Shown here piece by piece: positions 22,801-34,800 of a stretch of DNA of 64,000 nucleotides. This stretch comes from Brachionus plicatilis (taxonomy: Eukaryota > Rotifera > Eurotatoria > Ploima > Brachionidae): assembly GCA_010279815.1 (NCBI GenBank), contig QEOQ01000626.1:127188-191187 (forward strand). Direction: 5' to 3'. A program made the translations under genes and the position numbers. Positions within the stretch are counted from its first letter, which is position 1; each line of letters starts with the position of its first letter. The notes under the pieces were generated by a model. That model ran no database searches and was not told the origin of the DNA. It saw only the letters and a list, made by a program, of their open reading frames with translations.

Positions 22801-25800
22801 TGGATCAACATAAATTCTGTTAAAATTTTAACAAAAAGCGGCATGGTTAAAGATAAGCATTTAAGGTTAACAATTTTTTACCGATCATTAAGCCGGGAAT
22901 TCAGAGGGTTTGATGAGGAAATAGCGTTTTTTATTTCAACTGGCTCGGGATCACTTTAAAATAAGCGTAAAATAGAAACAAAAATTTTATAAGCAGATAA
23001 GTTAAGCCAACACATAAAAAATTTAAAAAAAATAAAACCTTGTTGAATTTAAGTCTCGGAATAAAGGTAAAACACTTGGCCTGTTTTTTTCACCTCTTAA
23101 GAAACAGGCTTTTAAAAAGTCTCTTGGAATTGTTTTAAAATAAAAAGAAGCCTATATCAGACAAATATTTTACACTCAAAATTTGCCTTTTTTTTTAAGC
23201 ATACTTGAGTAAATTTTTGACACAACTTGAAATAGCAAAATTGACACCATTATAAGTTTGTGGCAAAAGCGGAAATTTTTTAAAAAATTTTCTGTAACTT
23301 GTCAAAAGAAATAAAAGTTATTTTTGTCCCATTTTATTTATCACGAAAATTTTAAAATCAAATCAATTTTTTTTTACTATTTAGACCCCAAAAGCTATAG
23401 AAGATTGTTTGGTTAAAAGTTAATTTTTTCAATTTTTGAGCTGATGCAGTTCATTTTGAGGCAAAAATTTTTTTTTTATTTTTGAAAATCTACTTTTTTA
23501 ATAAAGAGTGCTACAGTCTCCTCTCGTTAATCCGGTCAAGCTTATTTTCTTAAATTTTGTCGGAATTAGCATTTTCCGAGATATCGTTATCTCGGAATTT
23601 GTGGGAATTTTAACTAAAAGATCCGGATTGAAGAAAAAAGAGATACAAAAATAAATTTATTGATAATAACAAAAATAAAACAAGTCTAATTCTAATTAAA
23701 GAAAAAATTGTATTAAATTATTTTGAAATAAAATTGTCTAAAGTTAATTATTTTTTTTTCTAATTTACTAAATTTGAGCTTATTAGTTAATTGATTTAAT
23801 GTGTTACACGTCTTCTTCACCCAAACAATTTCTATTCTCATTTTTTTAAGCTTATTTACTTTATTTTAATATTTTTTTATTTTATCTTATTTTATTAACT
23901 TTAATTTGATTTTTTATTTTTTTTTTCAATTTATTCTGAAGGAGCTCTAGCTCGGTAGGAAAATAAACAAATAAATAAATAATAATTTTTCTAAACTAAA
24001 TAGCAATTTTTATCAATTCTTAAAAAAAAATGGTCTGATAAGAGAATTTGACTTGGGCGAATTACCGAATTTTCCGAAGACCGGATTAAAGAGATTAGAC
24101 TGGAATCTAAAAAAAAATCGGGGAAATAAATTCTGACATTTTTTCTTGGTCACCGAGACTAAATAATAAAGGTTTTATTTTAGATAAAAAAAAAATTAAA
24201 ACTAATAAAATCTAATTATCTACTGTTAGTATATTAAATTTAATTTTTGACATTTTTTTACCTTTTTGATCGAGCAACATTAGACTTTGATTTTTTAACA
24301 TCTACTTTCAAGCTACCGACCCGTTTGCACGCTTGTTCTCTAGTATACCCGTTGGCTACACTAGACGAACTTGTGTTCAAACAAGCCGTATTACCGAAAG
24401 GTTTATTAGGCAAAATTTGACTCTGATTCGGGTGATTAGAATCTTTTTTAAGACTTAATCGAAAAAAAAATGATTATTTGAAATAGGCAAGATGGCGCAA
24501 TAACAAAAAGCAAGCATCCATATGTTATAACCCCTTTTAGAAAGCATGTGCATATTTTACCTGTTCAAATGCTCTGGACTGGTGTTTTGTGGTGACTCCC
24601 GATGCTCGTTGTTGTTCGGAGACGACGAGCCAGAGTGCAAAGTGGTCACTTTGGCCGCCGTGGGTGATGTCAGTATAACGGGAGTCGGTTTTTGAGCATT
24701 CAACATTTCGAACTTTTTAATGGCTTCATTGACCGGCAGGTTTCCTTTTGGAAATAATGTTAAAAAAATATTCTAAATTTTTATTTAAATTTTGAAAAAA
24801 AAAAAAAAAAACTTTGTATATAATCACTAGGGTAATTAGTTGGAATAGTTGACGATGAGTCTCCGGCGTTTAGTTGACCATCACCGACCGAACTCGGATA
24901 AAACAAGCTCTGTGATTCTTCATCTTTTTCTATTAAAAAATGAATTTAAATTAATTTTAAAAAATAGAGCTAAAAAATTGTTTATTTTTGTTACTCTTAG
25001 GTCCAAAAATCATTTTTTGAATGTTGTCAAATTTTTCCTTGTAATCGGTTTTTATGGTTTTCTGCGATCCTTGGCATTCGCTTAACATGCCAGCATTAAG
25101 ACAATGTCGATGAATTTTGATATCACATTTTGATTCTTTTTAATTTAGAAATTATTTTTTTATTAAGAAAAAAAAATATTTTATCAAAAAAGACCCACTA
25201 AAACACTAAATTTTTTCATAAAGAAAAAATATTTCTAAAAATTTCAATAGTAAAAAATATCGAATCAAAGTTATTAAATATTTTGAAGTATTTTTGAGTT
25301 TTTTGAAGACTGTCTTTTAAAATAAAACAAAAAATCAGAATAAAATTAAATTTTTTAAATTAAAATTATTAAAATATCTTAACACATTTTGAGTGAAATT
25401 TTTTGCAAGAAAAATGGGATTCAAGTATTGAATAATGAAAAATTAAAAATCTAAGAAAATTTTTTTTTAAATTTTCAAATAGTACAAAAAATTTTAAAAT
25501 AAATGGTAAGTTAAAATTAAAAAAAAAATTAAAAAAAAAACTGAGGCTGAGTGTTTTGGTTAGGTACTATTTACAGTGGTGATCAAAACGACCAATTCAA
25601 AATTCAAAATTTTTTGAAAAAATGTCTTTTTTTTTTCCAAAAATCGAAAATTTTAGTAAGCTTTTTTTTTATAATAATTTAAAAATTACTATTTTTTTGA
25701 CCAGTTAATGAAAAAAAAACTGTCTTAAAATTTTTAAAAAATTTTGAATTTTACCAAATTTTACCAAAATTATCTCAAAATCCTGAAAATTTACTTCATT

Positions 25801-28800
25801 TTTTCGTAAAATACTTCTTTTTCACTTTTCGGATTTTACGTTAATTTACGTAAAATGTGGTAAAATTTGGTTAATTTCCGGTATTTTACGTAATTTTTCG
25901 TAAAATACTATTATCAAATCACCACTGTATATTAGAATAAATAAAAATTTTGACAAAAAAAAAATTTTTTTTTCATTACTTTGACAAGCCAAGCCTTGGT
26001 ATCCGATGCCCCAAAATGGTTGACTGCACCGGAAGCAAACAGACCTTTTGAGAAAAAACACTGAATCGATTAGGCTGTGGCCGCGCACCGAGTACGTCGA
26101 GTTTTTCTTAGCTTTTAGCTTTTTATTAAAAAAAATCGGTATCTTGTCAATGTCATATTTTCCAATTTGTTTGACCGGTAGATTAAATCGTTTGATAAAT
26201 GTGGCCAGCGAACTTGTCAGCGCGGATATGTGAGCAGTGTCTCGCGGACCATTCCATTCGTTGTTTATTTTGACCAAATTTTTGCCCAACTCTTCCACAA
26301 AATTGGCCAAATTGGCAACTATGTACGACTTGGCACTGTCAAAATCATTCTTATCAATGGACACAGACATCTTGGACAAGTCGTTTCCATGGAACAAACT
26401 GGCAAGACCTGTCAAATTAAATTTTTTATTAAAAAAAAAAATAAAAATTTCTCTTTTTGCTAACATTTAACATTTAAACAAAAAATATTGAACTAATTAA
26501 ACATTTAAGGACATAAGGCTCTACTCCTATCATAACGTCACGACTATGACTTACTTATGCTTCGCTTTACAAATTGACTCCTAATTACTTTAATCTGCTT
26601 TAGCCTAAATGTTTTAGCCTGATCTTTAAATCACGGACCCAAGTAAAAAATGCACCTAAATCAAGCTCATAGCTTACCTATTTGGTCGACTTCTTTGAAC
26701 CGAGTCAGTTGGCTGTTCACATTTTGAATAGCGTCTTTTCTCGACTCTTCCAGCAAAAGCTTCAATTGAATAAAATTCTCTGACGGATTTTGTTCAAATA
26801 TTTCCTCGAATTTTCTCACTGTTATTTCTTTTACTTTTATTTTCAGGGGCTTTTTTTATTAAAAAAAAATTAATTGTTTGCTTTTGATTACTCTAAATTT
26901 TGGGGGACTCACTGCCAAATAGTCTATAAACACTGTGTACAATTCGTATGACCATCGAATAATTGTGTCCTTTTTTTCAGTTGACATCAACAAATCATCC
27001 ACAAATAAACAAAAAAACTATTTTTTTTTTTTAAATAATAAAATTGATTTTTTTGCATTTTTTTGTTGGCAAATTTTACCAAGTCGTTCGGACACTCATT
27101 TTGACTACCAAGGGTATAACAGAGAAAAATTGATAAATTAATCGGTTTATAAATCAAATGTTTGTAGTCATTGCAGCCACTCATGTCAAATGCGAGCTTT
27201 AAACAAAATTATTAAATATAAAGGATTTCAATTATGCTATGAGAGACTTGAAATCATTTAACCAAAAGAAATTGAATTATTTTTAAGAACTGAGTCAACT
27301 TGTGATTTTTTTGTTTTTGACCAAGTTTTTTTTTTCTTTAAAAAAGTGGGCAAAATTAGAGTTTTTAATAAATTAAAAAATTTTTTTTCTTATTTTTAAA
27401 ATGAGACAAATTAATGTTTTTAAGGTGAAAAAAGAATATTGGTCTTAAGTTTTTCTATTTTTAGTCATCGAAAACAAGTGCCCAAATTGTATCAAAAAAA
27501 TAATTCTAAATTCAAATAAATTTAAAACTAAAATTAGAGAATTTTCAAATAAGAGACCATTTTAATGAGTGCCAAAAGCACTTGTGCCCAAAATTTTAAA
27601 CTTAAACTTGAACATTTTAAGATTTTTAATGAGTTGGTAATAATTACCAGATTAGTCTAATGTTAATTATTACTACAAAGATGGTCATGTTGGCTGTTAA
27701 TTTTTTTTCTTAAAATAAAAAAATTAGAAAAATCAAAATTATTTTTAAAAGTTAGAATATTCAAAATTTTAATAAAATCTTTTTTTAGGGACGACTTGAC
27801 AAAAGACCATTCTTTGTTATTGATAAATAGGCAATCAATGTCTCGTATAGAAATCTAAATTTATTCATTAACAATCTTATTTTAAATAATAAAATGCTAA
27901 ACAAATTTTTAAGAATATTTTTTAAACTCAATTAAATACCTATATTTGTTTTATTTTTAAATATATCTTTTTAGTGCGTTGCTATTCAATACAAATAAAT
28001 TGCTTTGTGATCAATAGATCATTGTTGAATTTTTTAACATTTCAGCTTTCAATTATCAGTAACATTAAATTATTTCTTATAGATTCTGTTGCCAATTATG
28101 AATTATTTAACTTGAATATCTTTTAGTTTAATTTTTTCAAAAAACTATGTACTAAAAAACTTTATTACATTTCTAATTATTTTATACTATAAAATAATTA
28201 AATGAACTTAAAAGAATGCAAATGAATGAATTTTTTATTGTCCCTTGCCTAGAGACCGATCAATACTTGAGACTTGAAAAAAAGAATTTAAGCATCTTTT
28301 TTAACTCAATTAAATACATTTGATTTTAACTTCTAAAGTTTTTATTATATTTGAAATTACTCTGAAATATTGAATAGCATTGAACTTTATGTTCAGGCGT
28401 GATTCAGTTAATCTTTTTAAATTAATCTCTTAAAAAATAATTTTATATCTTTAGTCCCATATTGGCACCTAATTTTTGACTGTCATTGAACTTGAAAAGC
28501 ATTAATCTATAATTTTAATTAAAAACTTTTCTAGAAAAGAATCGAGTAGAGATGATAGATGATTATGAACATGCAGATGAAATAGATGGTTTTTAAAATA
28601 ATGTTAATATTAATTTAATTGATTCCTCGGACTTTTATTCAGACTCCGATTCGGACTCAGTAAGTGATTCTGATAATGAATAAAATCGTTTTAGTTATGC
28701 TGTTTTATTTTGTCTTTAAATTTTTTCAAAAGTTGAAAATACCTTTTTTTAATTTGATTTTAAATAGATAGACCTATTTTATTTGATAATCAATGTACGG

Positions 28801-31800
28801 TCAATGTTCAAAAGATAGATTTTTTTTTATTTTAGTGTCAAATGATAGAAAAAAATATAGAAATATATAAATTGATAGAATGTGTTTTTTTTTACAGTTT
28901 CGATGTGACACTTGGATTTCTGGTATTTTTATGTAAATTTAAGTAAAAATCGGTAAAAATGACAAGGCCAAAAAAAGCTCAATTTTTTAAATTTTTCATT
29001 ATTTTATAAAAATTTTGAAAAAAGTAATTTCTATTTATTTGTTTATTTTTTTACCAACAATTACTTTTTATTACTATTTTTCACTAATTTTTGGGTAAAA
29101 TTAGGCAAAAAAAGTATTTTTTGAAAAAAAAAAATTTATTTATTTTTCCTAATAAACCAGCAGTCTGACCATCCGCCATTTTTATCCAACCCTATATCAA
29201 TTACCTTTAAAACAAAAAATAACACAAATTTAATCTAATAAATTTTAAGAATTATTTACTTTTCTTAATCGACTTGAATTTGTTTTATTTTTTGTTTTAA
29301 AGGTAATTGTTATAGTGTTGGATAAGAATTTTACGTAAAATTACCATAAATCCACGTGTCAAATCGGCACTGCAATTGAATTATTATTCTTTTACTTTTT
29401 GGTCCAATAAATAAATAATACAATTTAAATCTTAATTTAGTTATTAGAGACGAAGAATTGTTCGTATTTAAAATAATATTAATAGCTCAACTTAATTCTA
29501 GAATAAAAACTTTGACACTATGTTATAATTGTTAAATAAAACAATCAATTTTCTATCTTTTGATAGTTCATCCAATTTAAACTATTTTGTAAATAAAAGA
29601 TCTTCAACTTTTATATAAATAAAAATAAATTCTGTTCTGTTAGTATAGGATACTCGATTAAGTGACAAAAAAATTTAAATTAACTATCTTTAAAAATTAG
29701 TATAAAAAATAAGACATGATTTTTAATTGCCAAATACCCAAAGGAAATTACGCGAGGAAAAACGGTAAATTATTTTTTTCCACTCATTTTTTTCGATTTC
29801 ATTTAAATAAATTTTAATCTGAACAAATAAAGCAAATTCTTACCTTGTCATTAGCATCATGTAAATTATCTTCACTAGTATAAGAAACATCATCTTTACA
29901 ATCAATAATCTGAAAAAAAAATTTATTAAAAAAAAATCTCATCTTACAGTATTGATTTGACATGATCTATCTAATAATTTTAACGTAAAATTACGTAAAT
30001 TTGTGTAAATAAGTAGGAATTTTTGTAATGTTACGTAAATTTTTAAAAGAAAAATTACGAAATCTGCCGGAAAAATTCGAAAAATTTACATAAAATTACC
30101 TTAATTTCTACTTTTTCTAATTTTCGAAGAATTTAGGAATTTTTTCAATTTTGATGAATAAAAAGAGGAATTTTTCTGTTAAAAAATTTTACGTAAAACA
30201 ACGTAATTTTTCGTAAATTATCATTTTTCTTCACTAAAAAATAGTAAATAAAGGCGAAAATAAGTTAAAAAAAAATTGAATAACTAAAAGGGCTTCCTTG
30301 CAAAAAAAATACAAATAAATATAAAAAATAAAAGATTAAAAATTGTCTAAAAATTAATAAAATAAATTAATGAAACAATTTTTTTTTTGAAAATAACTAA
30401 ATTTTAATAAGGTTTATGATTTAATTTTTTTTTCACTTATTTTCACCTTTTTTTGCCAATTTTTTACTGAAAAAATGTGAATCTACGAAAAATGACGTAA
30501 ATTTACGTAAAATTGTTTAACAAAAAAATGACCTTTTTTTATCAAAAATTCCAAAATTTTTCGAAAATTAAACAAAAAAGAAAATTTTTGCCCTTTTACG
30601 ATTAGCGTAAAAAATTAGAAATTAAGATAATTTTACGTAAATTTTCTTTTTTTAAATTTACGTAAGTTTGCGTAAAAATTACCAAAAACATCATGTCAAA
30701 TCAATAATCAATACATGAAAAAAAAGCTACTTACATCATCGTTTTGATCGTTGACTTTTTGCTTGTCCAGCTCGCCAACAGATACGGAATGATTCAAAGA
30801 ATTAATAGAAATGTTGGACAAAGATTGGCTCTGGTAGCCTTTTCCATTAGTAGAACTCTTCAATAAATAATAAAAAAAAAAATAGTTACAAAAATTTTAT
30901 TCAACCAACTCTTGTTTTTTTGATGGGGCGTTTGTCGCTAGTGGAACTGGACGTGTTGGTGCCACTGGTGTTTGAAACATTAAAATTTTTGAGTGATTCA
31001 TCTGACATTGAGTGTTGCTTGCGATGTGAGGCGACAGCACTGCGGCCACCATCGGTCGAATCGTTGACAAACTGAGTCAAATTGGACTCGGCCGACTGCG
31101 CCAGAGTTCCGACCACAGGCATTTCGGCCGCGTCCTCGTGGTCTGTCTCCTGGTCGCTCCTGCTCTGCTCGTCCAGCTCAGTCTTGGCTTCGTCCGATGT
31201 GCGGCTGTCAGTCGACTGTTTCGACTCGTTCAGGCTCACCTCGCTCTTGCTCTCGTCCAAACGCGAGCGTATGCTGTACGAGGACGACGTTGCCGGGGTG
31301 CAAGGACTCGGCGTGGCGTTTGTGAACGGCAAACGCCGCTGCAAGTGCAGTGACACAAAAGAATTAGCTATGAAAAAAAAAATTTTTAATTTTACACAAA
31401 AAATTAGCTATAAAAAAAAAAAAAATTTTTAATTTTTTTTATCATTTAAAAAAAAAAATTTTTTAATTTTTTTTATCATTTAAAAAAAAAAATTTTTTAA
31501 TTTTTTTTTATTATTTTAAAAAAGGACAATCTATCGCAATGCCACCATATCAGAAAGGGTACAGATATTTTTAATCAGATTCTTACAAGTCAGTGATTCA
31601 ACCGAGCTGCGCTTACGATTGGAAAAAGTGGGCGATGATGCATAAGAGGACTGGATGTTTCTTGGGTGACTTGACTTGTCCACACCGGACGAAGTTTGCT
31701 TGTTTTTGGACCAGATTTTGTCCAATTTGTCGGATTTGGCGCGCCTGTACACAGTGGGCGAGTTGGAGTGTCTGCTAGAGGGCGCTGGCGAGCAAGAGGA

Positions 31801-34800
31801 CGAGGACATGGTGCCGTAGGGCACCGAAGTGGCGCCATTGGGGGTGTAGGACGTGTAGTAGGAGGTGGCCGCATCGGGCACCTCCAGATAGTGGTTGGAG
31901 CCCTCGGGTCTGGATGGGTTGAGCAGGTCGTTGAGCGACGACCGGCTCACTGTGAAGTTGACCCGGTTGGAACTGAGGGTCCTGGGCAAGGGCGGCTTCG
32001 ATCTCGGCTCCTGGTCCGAATTCATCATATCATCTCCAGTCAGAGTCTAGTCAAGTTCAGCACAAGGTGTTTTCTTAATCTTGTTGAAATATCAATATAT
32101 TGCTGAATGTTCAAATTAATTTAATGTTATTGTTATTCGTTCGTTTCCAATGCTGCTGTTACTTAATCTTTCAATGTTTTGTTATTGAGAGATAATTTGC
32201 AAGCTTATTTTCAAGATTTAGATAAGGTTGATATTTAGGAAAAAGCAATGAGTTCGAGAGAGAGAGAGAGAGAGAGAGAAGATTCGAATAATGTAATTAG
32301 TACTAGAGAATTTGTTTATAGGTTATAGGAATAGTTTGGAATTTTCAGAAAGTAGAAAAAAATAAAAAAAGTAGAAAAAAAAAAAAGAGAAAAAAATTGT
32401 TTACAAAATTATGTAAAAATGTGATGAGATCGGGTGGTGTGAGGCCCGGCATCCCCTTTTTTGTATACATTCGACTAATTAATTAAAGAATTCGAAATTA
32501 GAAATATTTGGCATTGCTTTTTTGTTCGCCTAAAACCGCTAAATAATCACATGCTAAATGTTTGATGATTTTTTTTGTTGGCAATCATGACGTTCGTGGC
32601 ATTTGCGAGGAATTTTGAGATAAAATATGGAAAATATGCGCCCAAAAGGTGATCAGTACTTACCGCATTCGTCTATCATATTTTGAATGTCTTTGCTCTC
32701 TTTTGACTTCACACATGTGCCGTTTATCTTCAATAAAAGATTAGTTTTTTTTTTTTTGTTTTTTTTTTCGATTTTTTATTTTACTTTAAGGATTATGTCG
32801 CCCACTTGGATGCCCGAATGGTAGGCCGGTGTATCTAAAATTGGAAAAATTTTTTTTAATTTTTTTAAAAGGTTTTTCTGATAAACAAATAAAAAAAAAG
32901 TTGTTTATTTTTTTTATTGTAACAAAAGTTTTTGGTTAATTTATTCAAAATAGTTTAGACAGAGCCTTGGTCGGTTGGAATGGAGTTTAAAAAAAAATTG
33001 TTGAATTTTTTCAAGCTTTTAATGAGACTGGAACTATTTTTGAGAAACAAAAAAAAATTTTGTTTTACTGTAACAATTTTAAAATTTAACAAATTTAAAT
33101 TGGAAAAATGAAATTTATTAAATTAATCAAAATAGATTAGAATAACCTTGGTTGTGGAACGGAGTTTAAAAAAATTGTTGTATTTTTTCAAGCTTTTAAT
33201 GAAACTTGAACTTTTTTTTGAGAAACACAAAAAAATTTTTTTTTTATTGTAACAATTTTAAAATTTAACAAATTTAAATTGGAAAAATGAACTTTTTTAA
33301 TTTAATCAAAATAGATTAGAAATAGTCTTGGTCGGTTGGAATGGAGCTCTAAAAAAAATGTTAAAAATATAGTAATTAACGAGCCTGGAACTTATTCGAG
33401 TAAAAATCGATTGCTTGAATTTTTTTGATTTTTTTCCTAATCATTCAATTATTTAATTATTAAATTTTCCTGACACAACTTAGACTTAATTCAATTATTT
33501 TTAAGTTAATTTTGATATTTTGTTGAAGGATTTGTATTATTTTTCAAATGAACTTTTTAATTTTTTAACAAAATAAAATATTAAAAATTAAAATTATTAT
33601 TTGAATGTATTCTATAAAATCGATAATTGCAGTAAAAAAATTTTATAGTTAGCATTTTATTGGTACAATTTATTTGAAGGATTTTTGAATGAATTTTTAA
33701 AATCAATATTTACCTTAATATTTTTTGTGCTAAATCACTCACAATATCACAAAATTTAATAAATTTAATTTTTATATGGAAAATAAATAATTAGATAACC
33801 AGATTGTGACAACAAAAAAATCAATAAATTTAAAAGTTTGCACCTGAGCTAAATCCTCATAATTATGGCATCGTGAAATTTCATACAAAACTTCCAATAC
33901 AAAAATTAAAAAATTATATAACTTTTGTTCTAAAAGTCAAAAACTTGTTCTGTAAATGAAACAAAGTGAAACAACTGTTGTTTCACCTTCTGTAGAAGTC
34001 TGCAAAATCTGTGCAAATAAATTCCGCTTTATTTTTAATACTTTTAAATAGGGTGCAATTTTGCAGAATTTGCACAGATTTTGCAGACTTCTGCAGAAGG
34101 TGAAACAACAGTTGTTTCACTTTGTTTCATTTACAGAACAAGTTTATGACTTTTAGAACAAAAGTTATAAGATTTTTTAATTTTTGTATTGGAAGTTTTG
34201 TATGAAATTTCACGATGCCCATAATTATTCATTTAAAAAAGATAAAATTTATTAGTGATATTTTGAATAAAAAGAAAAAATTATGCTTTAATTTAATTTC
34301 TATGATAAAAAAAAAAATTTATGATTTTTAAGGATATGTTCAATTTTTGCTTCTAAGTAAAAAAGAATCATGAAATATTTTATCAAAATAACGATTTTAA
34401 AAAATTACTTTTTCGATTAATACAAGTATTTAAAATGGCTTAAAAAATTTAACTATCACTGATAGCATTATCTCTTTTTTTATTATTAAAATATTATTAA
34501 TTGCCATGATCAGTTTTTAAAATTCAGCAAAAATACTTTCACCAAAAAAATTATAATATTGATTGATTATTTTCTAAATGTCTAATTTAATTTAGAATAA
34601 TTTTTTTTTGATATTTTAAAGTAAAAAAAAAATTTTGTTTTTATTAGATTTTTTTTTATAAATTAACCAAATTCGGAAAATTTAAAGAAAAAAAAATTTT
34701 AAAAAATTATTGTCTTACTTGGAAAAACTTTCTTGATCAAAATTCCATTTTTAAGTTCGAAACCAAAACCTCGTTCAGACTTTCGAATCGTGACCGTGAT

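Noticed and set aside
29947..30710. Dense TTACGTAAA words considered as a CRISPR-like or operator array
   Set aside because: Spacing and orientation are irregular and the words lie inside an inverted-repeat element; this is a eukaryotic MITE, not a CRISPR array.
31590..32106. Overlapping frames on both strands near 31.6-32.1 kb
   Set aside because: Shadows of RhoGEF exon 5.
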